Assembly: GCA_964507025.1 (NCBI GenBank)
Contig: CAZDOK010000005.1
Location: 1 to 64,000, forward strand
Length of the DNA stretch: 64,000 nucleotides
Reading direction: 5' to 3'
Source: Amarobacter sp964507025
GTDB taxonomy: Bacteria > Chloroflexota > Dehalococcoidia > Tepidiformales > Tepidiformaceae
A model generated the notes under the pieces. That model made no database searches. It saw nothing but the letters and a program-made list of their open reading frames with translations, and was not told the DNA's origin. Numbering within the stretch: the first letter of the stretch is position 1; every line of letters starts with the position of its first letter. A program made the position numbers and the translations under genes. This document shows positions 51,224 through 61,078 of this stretch, piece after piece.

Positions 51224-51922
51224 ATGAAGCCTGGAGTCCTGGTTGTCGAGGACGACGCGAAGACAGCCGAACTCATTCGCCTTTACCTGGACAGGGATGG
51301 CTACCCGGTGATGGTGGCGCGGAACGGCCGGGAAGGCCTGGAGCTCGCCCGGCGCCACCAGCTCGGGCTCGTGCTGCTCGACGTGATGATGCCGGAGATG
51401 GATGGCCTGGAAGTCTGCCGGCTGCTCCGCGAGGAGTCGGATGTCGGCATCATCCTGGTCACCGCGAGAACCGACGAAGTGGACACCCTCCGGGCACTCG
51501 ACCTGGGCGCCGACGACTACGTGACCAAGCCGTTCCGGCCGAGAGAGCTGGTGGCGCGTGTGCGCGCGGTGCTGCGGCGCAGGGGTGCTACCGAGGCGAA
51601 CGAGGCTTGTGAGCTGGAGTTCGGGCCGCTTCGCATCGACGGGCGACGGCACGAGGTGCGGGTGGATGGGGTGGACCGGCGCGTTACCAAGAAGGAGTTC
51701 CAGCTGCTGCTGACGCTGGCCAAGGAGCCAGGAAAGGCGTTCACTCGCCTCGAGCTCCTCGAAAAGGCCTTCGGCTACAACTACGAGGGTCTGGAGCGCA
51801 CAATCGACGCGCATGTTCGAAATCTGAGGAAGAAGATCGAACGCGATGCCGAACGGCCGCAATTCATCGAGACCGTCTACGGAGTGGGCTACCGGTTCGC
51901 CGAGCACCCGGATGCGCCATAG
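51224..51922 (+). CDS. OmpR/PhoB-family response regulator
   Basis: A 232-residue regulator. Receiver: acidic VVEDDAKTA, phosphorylation Asp in LVLLDVMMPEMDG, Thr in ILVTART, Lys in YVTKPFRP. Winged-helix output: VTKKEFQLLLTLAKEPGKAF and RTIDAHVRNLRKKIE, with a final YGVGYRF. ATG at 51224 after GGAG. It overlaps the kinase gene by 11 bases. Confidence 0.93.
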   Translation: MKPGVLVVEDDAKTAELIRLYLDRDGYPVMVARNGREGLELARRHQLGLVLLDVMMPEMDGLEVCRLLREESDVGIILVTARTDEVDTLRALDLGADDYVTKPFRPRELVARVRAVLRRRGATEANEACELEFGPLRIDGRRHEVRVDGVDRRVTKKEFQLLLTLAKEPGKAFTRLELLEKAFGYNYEGLERTIDAHVRNLRKKIERDAERPQFIETVYGVGYRFAEHPDAP

Positions 51923-53201
51923 CCTGCGGTGGCGGCTGCTCGCGGTGCTGGCGGCAATCCCGGTGCTGGCGCTGCTGGCGGTTGCCGTTGCGGCGCGGAT
52001 GACAGCGGACTCGCAGCTCGACCAGAACCGCCTGAAGTTCCAGATCCAGCAGGTGCGCCGCGTGGGGGGCGGGCTGACTCGCGTGAACGAGGACGACGAG
52101 TTCCCCGTGTTCACCACCGAGGTGGGGCTCAAGAGCGACAGCCAGCCGGTCCTGTTCGATCCCGGTACCGGCGATGCCTACACCCTTCGCGCGGACATGG
52201 GATTCATCGAGGCGTTTGAGGACGATCAGCGGCGGACTATCGCCGCCTTGAACCAACAGGTGACCATCGCGACGATTGCGGTGGCCGTGGTAGCCACCGG
52301 GGCAGCAGCCTGGTTCACCCGCAGGATCATGCGGCCGGTGGAGCAGCTCACGGCGGCGGCCCGCGAACTCGAAGCGGGGGACCTCGGCCGCCGCGTGGAC
52401 GTGCACGGCTCCGATGAGCTGGCGCTCCTGGGTCGGGCCTTCAACAGCATGGCCGAGAGCATGGAACGGAACGAAGAGCTCCGGAAACAGATGACCTCCG
52501 ACATCGCGCACGAGCTGCGCACCCCGTTGAACAATCTCGCTGGCTACCTCGATGCGATAGCCGATGGAGTCGTGGACGCGGATGAAGATACGATCGCATC
52601 GCTCCAGGAAGAGGCGAACTTGCTGGTGCGGCTGGTGGCCGACCTGGAGGAGCTTTCGCTCGCCGACGCCGGGCGGCAGGTGCTGAACCTGGAACCGCAG
52701 GGACTTGCGCGCATCATCGAACAGGCCGTCGCAAGCGTCGCACCGCGAGCGCGGGCCTCGGGTATCACCATCGTGCAGGAGACGCGCCCCGCGCCGCTGG
52801 TGGATGCCGACCGGCGGCGGATCGCGCAGGTCCTCCGGAACCTGCTCGAGAACGCCATCCGCCACACCGCAGAGGGTGGAACCATCCGGGTGAGCCTCTC
52901 GGACACCGGCTCTGGCGCGCGGATGGTGGTAAGCGACGACGGGCCGGGTATTCCGCCGGAGCACCTGGACAACATCTTTGAACGCTTCTATCGGACGGAT
53001 GCATCGCGGGCGCGGGCGACGGGAGGGGCGGGACTCGGCCTCGCGATTGTGAAGCAGCTGGTGGAAGCCCACGGCGGGCGCGCGTGGGCGGAAAACGAGC
53101 CGGCGGGCGGCGCCCGATTCACGATTGAGTTGCCTGCCTCGGCGATGGAGTCTGCCCTGGGTGGCATCTTGCAGGCCGAGCCGGGGCTGCAAACCTCATA
53201 A
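51912..53201 (+). CDS. Sensor histidine kinase, BaeS-like
   Basis: A 429-residue membrane kinase. First helix at about residues 6-28, a short exported sensor (about 30-105), second helix (TIATIAVAVVATGAAAW), HAMP, H-box SDIAHELRTPLNNLAG, N-box VLRNLLENAIRHT, and ATP boxes VVSDDGPGIPPEHL and TGGAGLGLAIVKQL. Partner of the preceding regulator; what it senses is unknown. Confidence 0.92.
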   Translation: MRHSLRWRLLAVLAAIPVLALLAVAVAARMTADSQLDQNRLKFQIQQVRRVGGGLTRVNEDDEFPVFTTEVGLKSDSQPVLFDPGTGDAYTLRADMGFIEAFEDDQRRTIAALNQQVTIATIAVAVVATGAAAWFTRRIMRPVEQLTAAARELEAGDLGRRVDVHGSDELALLGRAFNSMAESMERNEELRKQMTSDIAHELRTPLNNLAGYLDAIADGVVDADEDTIASLQEEANLLVRLVADLEELSLADAGRQVLNLEPQGLARIIEQAVASVAPRARASGITIVQETRPAPLVDADRRRIAQVLRNLLENAIRHTAEGGTIRVSLSDTGSGARMVVSDDGPGIPPEHLDNIFERFYRTDASRARATGGAGLGLAIVKQLVEAHGGRAWAENEPAGGARFTIELPASAMESALGGILQAEPGLQTS

Positions 53202-53246
53202 CCTCTTGACAGCAATTTCGCGCAACGTTGACCGGGCCCCCGCTGG

Positions 53247-53312
53247 TTCTTCACAGGATCATCATCTGTTCATCATTACTTCATAACTGATTGGTAACAA
53301 TTTCTCAACACC
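53247..53312 (+). repeat. Tandem 11-base repeat array upstream of the peptide ABC importer
   Basis: Consecutive 11-mers start at 53247 (TTCTTCACAGG), 53258 (ATCATCATCTG), 53269 (TTCATCATTAC) and 53280 (TTCATAACTGA); 53291 is weaker and 53302 (TTCTCAACACC) fits again. The period is that of OmpR/PhoB-family half-sites. TAAGAT (53327-53332) lies 14 bases after the array, so an activator bound here would contact RNA polymerase. The region is unusually AT-rich. Confidence 0.55.
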
Positions 53313-53434
53313 TATTGGGAACCTTTTAAGATTGCACCTTGCGGATCAATTTCGTGAACTACAGCCGTTGACTTCGACTGATCGGTCTCCCACCTTACCG
53401 GACGGGAAACCGAAAGAGGAGGGAAACATTCCCA

Positions 53435-55141
53435 ATGCAACGCCTGAGGTTCTATAGCCTTCTGGGCCTGCTCGTCGTGTTGTTCGCCTCACTGGCGCTT
53501 GTCGCGTGCGGTGACGACGACGACGACGACACGGGCACGGACGCAACGAACACGCCAAGCGGTGATACGCCGAAAAGGGGCGGCGAAATCACCATCGCCT
53601 ATGCGGAGCCGGATAGCTTCGACCCACACTACTCTTCCTTCGCCCAGGACATCGGCGTCCAGCGCATGGTGTGGCGGGGGCTCTATCGCCTCACGCTGGG
53701 CAACAAGACCGAACCGGAGATGGCCGCGGACATGCCCGAGGTCTCGACCGATGGCAAGACCTATACCATCAAGCTGAAGCCCGGCCTGAAGTGGTCCGAT
53801 GGCCAGCCCCTCACGACGAAGGACTTCGTCGCCGGCATTCACCGCACGTGCAACCCGGACAACGCCGGGAACTACAAGGACACGATCAGCAACATCGTGG
53901 GCTGCGATGAGTACTACGCCGCGGCCGACAAGAGCGCCGACGAGAAGAAGAAGCTCCAGGAAGCGGTGGGCGTGAAGGCGCTCGACGACACGACCATCGA
54001 GTTCAGGCTGGAGAATCCCCAGCCGACCTTCCCGATGATCCTCTCGCTGTGGATGACGTTCCCATCGCCGAGCCACATCGTGACCGACCCGGGACAGGCC
54101 TGGCCGGATGTGACAAAGCTGGCCTATAACGGCCCCTACAAGATTGAAAGCTACACCGCCAAGGATTCGGCGGTGCTGGTCCGCAACGACAACTGGTCCG
54201 GCACGCCAGCGAACATCGACAAGATCACGATGAAGTACATCGATAAGCTCGATGTCGCCGAGAACGCGTACCGCGCGGATCAGATCGACCTGACCCGGGC
54301 GAACCTGACGAACCTGACGGCCATCAAGGCCGACCCGGGCCTGGGCAAGGAGTTCCTGCAGGTCGGTGGCGTGACCACCCGGGCGGTCCACATGAACCTG
54401 AAGAAGAAGCCGCTCGATAACCCGAAGGTGCGGCTCGCACTCTCGCGGGCCACCGACCGCGAAACGCTGAACAAGGTGGCCTTCCAGGGCGCCTACATCC
54501 CGAGCACCACCTGGATGCCCCCGGCCGTGGTCGGCGGCGGTGTAACCGAGACAACCTTCGACTCGATCGTGGGCTTCAACCCGGAAGCGGCGAAGAAGAG
54601 CCTGGCCGAAGCCGGCTTCGCGGACGGCAAGGGCTTCCCGGAGCTCAGCATCGTGGTGAACGATGTGCCTGACCGGAAGGCGACGGCGGAGTTCCTGAAG
54701 GAGCAGTGGAAGAAGATCCTCAACATCGACATCAAGATCGAGGTGGTGGATTCGAAGACCCGTTCTTCACGGTTCACCAGCGAGGACTATGAGCTCTTCC
54801 CGGGCGGCTGGACGCAGGACTACCCCGACCCGGAAAACTGGGTGGCCGGGCTCTTCAATAGCGACGGCGCCAATAACCACTATGGCGTCGCCGATAGTCA
54901 GCTGGATGACCTGTTCAAGAAGGCCTACTTCAACACGAACGATGAGGAGCGCCGGAAGCAGTACCAGGAGATCAACAAGCTGCTCAGCGCCGAACCGATG
55001 CTGGTTGGGCCAGTGCTCTACCAGGAATCGTTCAACTACCTCATCAAGTCCGCCCTCAAGGGGCCCCGCGAGAACGTGAGCCCGCTGGACGCGCACCTCG
55101 CCGGCGACTGGAACGTCGAGGCCTGGTACCTGGACAAGTAA
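53435..55141 (+). CDS. Peptide-type ABC transporter substrate-binding lipoprotein (family 5)
   Basis: A 568-residue extracellular solute-binding protein of the OppA/DppA family. Lipoprotein signal VVLFASLALVACG, an Asp-rich spacer, then GGEITIAYAEPDSFDPHYSS, WSDGQPLTTKDFVAGI and GGWTQDYPDPENWVAGLFNS. It binds peptides or other oligomers outside the membrane and delivers them to the two permeases. The gene follows the two-component system and the 11-mer array. AGAGGAGGG lies upstream of the ATG. Confidence 0.9.
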   Translation: MQRLRFYSLLGLLVVLFASLALVACGDDDDDDTGTDATNTPSGDTPKRGGEITIAYAEPDSFDPHYSSFAQDIGVQRMVWRGLYRLTLGNKTEPEMAADMPEVSTDGKTYTIKLKPGLKWSDGQPLTTKDFVAGIHRTCNPDNAGNYKDTISNIVGCDEYYAAADKSADEKKKLQEAVGVKALDDTTIEFRLENPQPTFPMILSLWMTFPSPSHIVTDPGQAWPDVTKLAYNGPYKIESYTAKDSAVLVRNDNWSGTPANIDKITMKYIDKLDVAENAYRADQIDLTRANLTNLTAIKADPGLGKEFLQVGGVTTRAVHMNLKKKPLDNPKVRLALSRATDRETLNKVAFQGAYIPSTTWMPPAVVGGGVTETTFDSIVGFNPEAAKKSLAEAGFADGKGFPELSIVVNDVPDRKATAEFLKEQWKKILNIDIKIEVVDSKTRSSRFTSEDYELFPGGWTQDYPDPENWVAGLFNSDGANNHYGVADSQLDDLFKKAYFNTNDEERRKQYQEINKLLSAEPMLVGPVLYQESFNYLIKSALKGPRENVSPLDAHLAGDWNVEAWYLDK

Positions 55142-55155
55142 GGTCCGCACCCCAC

Positions 55156-55192
55156 GGGGCTGGCAGCAATCGCTGCCAGCCCCATCTCTTTT
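55156..55192 (+). terminator. Strong intrinsic terminator between binding protein and permeases
   Basis: A perfect 12-bp stem (GGGGCTGGCAGC, AATC, GCTGCCAGCCCC) followed by ATCTCTTTT. Partial termination here would make more binding protein than permease, a common arrangement in ABC importer operons. Confidence 0.8.
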
Positions 55193-55207
55193 CCCCGAGA
55201 CAACCCG

Positions 55208-56128
55208 ATGACCGCGTATATCCTTCGCCGCCTGCTGGTGATGGTTCCCCTGCTGTGGGCGATCGCCACCATCACCTTCTTCCTGATGCACGCCGTTCCC
55301 GGCGGTCCGTTCGACAACGAAAAGCCGCTACCGCCAGCGACGGTCGCCGCCCTCGAACGCAAGTACAACCTCGATGGCCCCCTGGGCGAGCAATACCTGA
55401 ACTTCCTGGGCGACCTGGTCAGGGGAGACCTTGGCCTCTCGTTCCGGCAGAACCGGCCGGTGAGCCAGGTGATTGCCGACGGCTTCCCGCAGACGCTGCA
55501 GCTTGGGCTCTGCGCCTTCGGCTTCGCGCTCCTGGTCGGCGTCACGCTGGGCGTGATCTCCGGCGTGAAGCAGAACGGCCCGATGGACTACATCGGCGTC
55601 TTCGTGGCGACGGCCGGCGCCGCGGTTCCGAACTTCGTCCTCTCGGTGTTCCTCGTGTTGTTCTTCGCCCTCCGGCTCGGCTGGTTCGATGTCATCGGCT
55701 GGGAGTTCGGCAACCCACGCCAGATGGTGCTGCCGGTGGTCGGCCTGGGCATGTACCCCGCGGCGTTCATCGCGAGGATTACCCGGGCCTCGATGCTGGA
55801 GGTGCTCCGCCAGGATTACATCCGCACGGCGCGAGCCAAGGGCGTGGGCGAATTCCACGTGGTGATGCAACACGCCGTACGCAACGCGATGGTGCCCGTG
55901 CTCACCGTGCTCGGGCCGATCCTCGCTGCGCTGATCACGGGATCGTTCGTCATCGAGCACTACTTCGCGATCCCGGGTATCGGGAGGTCGTTCGTCGAAG
56001 CAGTGGGGGTGCGCGACTACGGCGTGATCATGGGCATGACGCTGCTGTACGCGACGATTATCGCCTTGCTGAACCTGGCGGTGGACGTCAGCTACGCCAT
56101 CGCAAACCCCAGGATTCGCTACTCATGA
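55208..56128 (+). CDS. Peptide ABC transporter permease, OppB/DppB type
   Basis: A 306-residue inner-membrane permease with six helices. N terminus YILRRLLVMVPLLWAIATI, PGGPFDNEKP, and the ATPase-contact EAA loop (RTARAKGVGEFHVVMQHAVR) are typical of OppB. The stop overlaps the OppC-type start as ATGA. Confidence 0.92.
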   Translation: MTAYILRRLLVMVPLLWAIATITFFLMHAVPGGPFDNEKPLPPATVAALERKYNLDGPLGEQYLNFLGDLVRGDLGLSFRQNRPVSQVIADGFPQTLQLGLCAFGFALLVGVTLGVISGVKQNGPMDYIGVFVATAGAAVPNFVLSVFLVLFFALRLGWFDVIGWEFGNPRQMVLPVVGLGMYPAAFIARITRASMLEVLRQDYIRTARAKGVGEFHVVMQHAVRNAMVPVLTVLGPILAALITGSFVIEHYFAIPGIGRSFVEAVGVRDYGVIMGMTLLYATIIALLNLAVDVSYAIANPRIRYS

Positions 56129-57090
56129 GCATCTCAGAGAACGCGGCGGTCCTGGCGAACGGGGGCTTCGATCGCCCGAGGAGGCAGCTCGGCCTGTGGG
56201 AGCTGGCCTTCCAGCGCCTCAAGCGAAACCGGCTGGCCATGGCGGGCGGCGTCGTCCTGCTCTCGCTCATCGTGATGGCCACGCTGGCCGGCGTTTCCGA
56301 TGCGGTAGGCCGCTACCGGCCCTCGGAGCAGCAATACGAGGAAATCCTGACCGGCCCGACCAGCAGCCACTGGTTCGGCACCGACAACCTGGGACGCGAT
56401 ACCTGGGCGCGAACGTGGGAGGGCGCCCGCATCTCCCTGAAGATCGGCATCGGTACCCAGCTGGTGGTCTTTTGCGTGGGCATCCTCGTTGGCTCCGGGG
56501 CGGCTCTCGGCTCGCGCTGGACCGACGGCGTGCTGATGCGCTTCACCGACCTGATGTACGCCTTCCCCGACCTGCTCGCGATCATCCTGATGCGCGCCGT
56601 GCTCTCGCAGCGCGACTGGCCGATAATTGGCACCGGCGACCCGCAGCTGCCGGGACTCCCCGGGCCATTGCTGCAGGTGATCCTGGCGATTTCATTCGTC
56701 GGCTGGGTGACGCTGGCGCGGCTCGTGCGCGGGCAGATGCTGGCGCTGAAGGACATGGAATACGTGATGGCGGCCAGGTCCATGGGCGCCAGCGAGCGCC
56801 GGGTCGTGTTCGTCCACATGCTGCCGAACACGCTTGGGCCGGTCATCGTCGCCGTGACGTTCGGCATCCCAACTGCGATTTTCGCCGAGGCGTTCCTGGG
56901 GTTCATCGGCTTCGGGCTGCCGCCACCAACCGCGAGCCTCGGGACGCTGGTCGCCGAGGGATACGCCTACGTGCGCGTGAACGAATGGATGATTGCGGTC
57001 CCTTCGGCGGTGATCGCGGTGCTGATGCTGTGCTTCACCTTCCTCGGCGATGGGCTCCGCGACGCGCTTGACCCTCGGACGCGAAAGTAG
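56125..57090 (+). CDS. Peptide ABC transporter permease, OppC/DppC type
   Basis: A 321-residue permease, partner of OppB. Diagnostic HWFGTDNLGRDTWARTWEG, helices around ISLKIGIGTQLVVFCVGILV, and the EAA loop MAARSMGASERRVVFVHMLP. The ATPase genes oppD and oppF do not follow; the next gene is on the opposite strand, so ATPases must be supplied from elsewhere. Confidence 0.92.
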   Translation: MSISENAAVLANGGFDRPRRQLGLWELAFQRLKRNRLAMAGGVVLLSLIVMATLAGVSDAVGRYRPSEQQYEEILTGPTSSHWFGTDNLGRDTWARTWEGARISLKIGIGTQLVVFCVGILVGSGAALGSRWTDGVLMRFTDLMYAFPDLLAIILMRAVLSQRDWPIIGTGDPQLPGLPGPLLQVILAISFVGWVTLARLVRGQMLALKDMEYVMAARSMGASERRVVFVHMLPNTLGPVIVAVTFGIPTAIFAEAFLGFIGFGLPPPTASLGTLVAEGYAYVRVNEWMIAVPSAVIAVLMLCFTFLGDGLRDALDPRTRK

Positions 57091-57095
57091 GCCGA

Positions 57096-60000
57096 TCAGA
57101 CGGGGACGGTCAGCGTGACCGTGGTGCCCTCGCCGGGCGAGCTCTCGATCTCGAAGGCGCCACGGACTCCCTGGGCGCGCTCGCGCATGGAGCGCAAGCC
57201 GAGGTGGCCGGGGAACTCACCCGAGGGGTCAAACCCCTGGCCGTTGTCGCGGATCGAAAGCCGCAGGTTGGCGCCGTCGCAGGAAAGACGAACGTGGACT
57301 CGTGTCGCCCGGGCGTGCTTCACCGTGTTGTGGAGCGTCTCCTGGGCGATGCGGTAGACGGCCTCCTTCGCTTCGAGGGCGACGTCTGGCTCCTCGCACA
57401 GGTCTGCCTCAACGGTAATGCCGTAGCGCGCCTGGGTCGCCGCGACCTGGCGGCCGATGGCGGCCACCAGTCCCTCGGTGGCAATCGACTCGGGGCGCAG
57501 CTCGAAAATGAGCGCTCGCATCTCTGTCAGCCCGGCCTCGGCGAGCGAGAGGACATAGTCGAGGGGTTCGACCACGTTCGGGGGCCCATCGTCGCCCAGG
57601 CGCCGCCGTGCCGTACGCGCGCCAAGCGCGATCCCGTAGAGCGCCTGCGAGACGGAGTCGTGGAGCTCGCGGGCGAGGCGCTGGCGCTCTTCGAGGGCCG
57701 CGGCGGCCGATGCCCGCTGGTAGAGGCGGGCGTTCTCGATGGCGAGCGCCGTCTGGTCCGCAATTGCCTCGATGAAGCCGGTCTCTTCCTTGCCTGGCGG
57801 CTCGATACCGGCGTAGGCCACGGTCATCACGCCCAGGGGACGATCGCCATAGATGATCGGGACGACGAGGACGGAGTCCCAGTTCGTGTGCTCGAAGAAC
57901 CGGCGCGCGGCGGCGTAACGGGGATCGTTGAGGCGGTCGAGTCGCATGTTGTCGAGGAAGACGGGTCGGCGTTCGCGGATGGCAACTTCGGCCGATGAGG
58001 CGGCACCGGCGGCGTAGGCCTCCTGCATGGCATCGACGAATTCCTGCGACTGGCCCGCAACACCGACGATGCGCAGCGGCCGGACGCCGCTTTCGCCGGT
58101 GACCGTGATGGTGGCCGAGACAGCACTTGTGGCAGTCAGAACTTCGGCGGCGATGTCGTTCATCAGCTGCTCGATCGAGCTTTCGAGCGTGAAACTCGCG
58201 GCGATGCGGGTAAGGGCCTCGAGCTGCCGCACACGCTTCTCGGTCTGGGCGAACAATAGCGCGTTTTCGATGGCCGTCGCTGCCTGCCGGGCCATGGCGG
58301 TGATCAGGGCGATTTCGCGCTCGTCCGGCTCATTGGCCGAGAGGTAGTAGTTCTCGATAGTGCCGAGATCGCGCTCGCCGAAGCGCATGGGCACGATGAC
58401 CAGGGTGTCCCAGGGTTCTTCCCCGATGACGTCGTGGAGCTCGGCATAGAGCGGTTCGGCGAGCGTCCGGGCTTTGAGATGACGCAGGATGTAGGGTCCG
58501 CCGCTCTGGAGGGCGACCTGATTGGGGCGGGGAGCGCCTCGATGGTGGCCGGCGGACACGGCATCGAGGAAGCCCTCGGGCAGGCCGTAAGTGCCGCCCA
58601 GCAGAAGCATGCCGTCTTCAGTGAGGGTACTCACCGAGCAGGCCGTGGCCCCGGTCGATTCGACCATGCGCTGGGCGAGGTTATCGAGGGTGCTCTTCAC
58701 GGACCGTTCGAGGTCGAGGGAGGTGGCGATGCGGGAGAGGGCGGTCATCTCCCGGGCTCGCCGCTCGGCCTCCGCGAAGAGGCGCGCGTTCTCGATGGTG
58801 ACCGCAGCCTGGTTGGCGATGGCCATCCCCAGGTCGGCTTCTCGGCGGGTGAAGGCCGCGGGCTTATCGGATGAGAGCGCGATCATCCCCACGAATCGGC
58901 CCTTCTGCACCATGGGGAGGGCAAGCCACGACACGATCCGGGAGAAGGTGGAATCGAGGGCGCCGCCGACCGCGCCGCGGAAGTGCTGGGCATAGAAGTC
59001 ATCGCTCCGGACGTCCTCGACGATGATGGGCTGGCGATCGAGGAGCGGCCGCCAGAACGTGTTGAGGCCTTCGACCGAAAACTTCTGGATTGCGGGCCCG
59101 CTCGCTCCCGCGGACTCGGGACCGCGGGCTTCGCGAACGACGAGCTGATCGCCCTCCACGACGAGCATCGAGGCACCGGTGTACGGGATGACATCGCGGA
59201 CCTGGTCGAGCACCAGGCCGAGGAGCTCGCCGGGGTCGAGCGTGGAGGAGACGTTGCTGGAAACCTCCAGGAGAGCGCGAAGTTCACGGGTGCGTTCTTC
59301 GACGCGTTGTTCGAGGAGGCGCTGCTGTTCAGCTTCCTCGCTCACGTCGCGAATCACCGCGAGGATGTGCGGCCGGCCCTGGTAGGTGATGGCGGTCCCC
59401 AGGACATCGGCGACGAAGCTGGTGCCGTCCTTCCTGAGCTGGATGGAACGTCCGCGGAACGTCTTCCCTGAAGAGACTGCCTCGAGGTATTCGCCGGTCA
59501 GGTTTCGGTAGCGTGGATCGACGAGCGCGAACGGTTCGAGTATGCGGAGCTCTTCAAGCGTGTAGCCGTGCATCTGCAAGGCAGCGGGGTTCGCGTCGAC
59601 GATGCGGTCTTCGAGGTCGGTGATGAAGAGGGCGTCGCTCGTGGATTCGAAGATGTTGCGGAAGCCTTCCTCGCGTTCGGCGAGGGCGAGGGTGGTGCGT
59701 TCGCGTTCCAGGATCTCTCGCTGCAACGCCTCGTTGCGGGCCCGGATCTCGTCGATCATGCGGTTGAACGAAGCGGCCAGGTCTCCGAGCTCGTCGTTCG
59801 AGCGGACCGGGATGGTGGCGTTGAAGTTGCCGGCGGCAACGGCGCGGGTACCGCTGACGAGCGAATCGATGGGCTGGAGGAAGACACGGCGGTTGAGCCA
59901 GGCAGTCCCGCCAAGGGCGACGACGAAGAGGAAGAGCATCGTCAGGAGGATGACGCCCACGGTCCGGTTGGCTTCGTCGTTGATGGAGGAAGCAACGCTC

Positions 60001-61061
60001 GCGGCCTCCTGGGTGATCTCATCCACGGGCGCGGCCATGGCGAAGCTGCCACCGACTTCGCCCAGCGGCGCATAGGCAACGAACATCTCGCGGCTGCCCA
60101 GGCGGACGCGGGCAACGTCCGACTGGCCGTTGAGCATCTCCTCCACGACGCGGTGGAAGGCGAGGTTCTCCGGGTCATCACGGGCCATCCCGATGAGGTC
60201 GAACGCATTGGTGCGGAGCACCTGTCCATCGCCATCGATGTAGAACGCGAATCCGGTTGGCGTTGGCCGGACCATGTTGATCTGGTCGATGAGGCGGTCG
60301 ATGGAGAGATCGACTCCGATCACACCGCGGAACTCGTTGGCGAAGTACACGGGAGTGTAGGCGGTGACGACGAGGCCCTTGCTCGCCTCGTCCTGGTAGG
60401 GGGTGGTCCAGATAGTGGCGCGTTCGGGGTTCTGTTCGGGCCCCACGCGTGTCGCCAGGTCGAGCGAGACGCTGGTCGAAAGGCCTGCGGCAGTGCGGTG
60501 GATCTCGCCAGTGGCAGGGTAGTGGCGGAGCGCGCCACTGGGCCCAATGTAGTAGACGGCGATAGGCCGGAAGTTATCTTCGGTAAGGCGGCCCGGGAAA
60601 TCGGCCATGAGGCTGGGGAAGAGGGTATCGAGGGGGGCGGACTCGCGAAGGTCGCGCTCGACCTGCCCGGCGGGGGCGCCAGCGGGCACGAAGAGGTCGG
60701 TGAGCCGGACGGCACGGGTATCGTGCAGGTTGCCTTCGGCATCCGGCTTGAGCGCCGGGACCTCCGGTGCGGGGAGCGTCGATTCGTAGGGAGCGACGGC
60801 CATGTACCTGGCCGACTGGTGGCCCCATTCGATCGCGGGGAAGAACTGGAGCTGGCCGATGTACGCCTGGGTCTCGGCATTGCTGAGGAGTGTTGTGACA
60901 CCCTGGCGTTCAAGGCCATCGCGGCTGGTCTGGGCGGCGTTGTCCTGCGTGCGGTGGAACCCGAACAGGACGAGCGCAGCCGTGGCCGTACCGACCACCA
61001 TCATGAAGAGGAGGAGCGACAGGTTGAGCTTAGGGCCGAGCCGAAGAGGGATGCTGCGCAC
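57096..61061 (-). CDS. Large NarX-type sensor kinase with dCache, HAMP, PAS and GAF domains
   Basis: About 1321 residues. A first helix (SLLLFMMVVGTATAALVLFG), a large exported dCache-like sensor (about 40-395), a second helix, HAMP (about 424-476), PAS (about 495-610, FRNIFESTSDALFITDL), three GAF domains (about 640-1130), a HisKA_3 domain with ARELHDSVSQALYGIALG, and HATPase (ETLHNTVKHA, RDNGQGFDP). Start is the GTG at 61061; a longer open frame is antisense to or overlaps the NarL gene. It forms a pair with the NarL-type regulator directly upstream. Confidence 0.85.
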   Translation of the reverse strand: MRSIPLRLGPKLNLSLLLFMMVVGTATAALVLFGFHRTQDNAAQTSRDGLERQGVTTLLSNAETQAYIGQLQFFPAIEWGHQSARYMAVAPYESTLPAPEVPALKPDAEGNLHDTRAVRLTDLFVPAGAPAGQVERDLRESAPLDTLFPSLMADFPGRLTEDNFRPIAVYYIGPSGALRHYPATGEIHRTAAGLSTSVSLDLATRVGPEQNPERATIWTTPYQDEASKGLVVTAYTPVYFANEFRGVIGVDLSIDRLIDQINMVRPTPTGFAFYIDGDGQVLRTNAFDLIGMARDDPENLAFHRVVEEMLNGQSDVARVRLGSREMFVAYAPLGEVGGSFAMAAPVDEITQEAASVASSINDEANRTVGVILLTMLFLFVVALGGTAWLNRRVFLQPIDSLVSGTRAVAAGNFNATIPVRSNDELGDLAASFNRMIDEIRARNEALQREILERERTTLALAEREEGFRNIFESTSDALFITDLEDRIVDANPAALQMHGYTLEELRILEPFALVDPRYRNLTGEYLEAVSSGKTFRGRSIQLRKDGTSFVADVLGTAITYQGRPHILAVIRDVSEEAEQQRLLEQRVEERTRELRALLEVSSNVSSTLDPGELLGLVLDQVRDVIPYTGASMLVVEGDQLVVREARGPESAGASGPAIQKFSVEGLNTFWRPLLDRQPIIVEDVRSDDFYAQHFRGAVGGALDSTFSRIVSWLALPMVQKGRFVGMIALSSDKPAAFTRREADLGMAIANQAAVTIENARLFAEAERRAREMTALSRIATSLDLERSVKSTLDNLAQRMVESTGATACSVSTLTEDGMLLLGGTYGLPEGFLDAVSAGHHRGAPRPNQVALQSGGPYILRHLKARTLAEPLYAELHDVIGEEPWDTLVIVPMRFGERDLGTIENYYLSANEPDEREIALITAMARQAATAIENALLFAQTEKRVRQLEALTRIAASFTLESSIEQLMNDIAAEVLTATSAVSATITVTGESGVRPLRIVGVAGQSQEFVDAMQEAYAAGAASSAEVAIRERRPVFLDNMRLDRLNDPRYAAARRFFEHTNWDSVLVVPIIYGDRPLGVMTVAYAGIEPPGKEETGFIEAIADQTALAIENARLYQRASAAAALEERQRLARELHDSVSQALYGIALGARTARRRLGDDGPPNVVEPLDYVLSLAEAGLTEMRALIFELRPESIATEGLVAAIGRQVAATQARYGITVEADLCEEPDVALEAKEAVYRIAQETLHNTVKHARATRVHVRLSCDGANLRLSIRDNGQGFDPSGEFPGHLGLRSMRERAQGVRGAFEIESSPGEGTTVTLTVPV

Positions 61062-61078
61062 GCGGATCTCGAGGTGGA

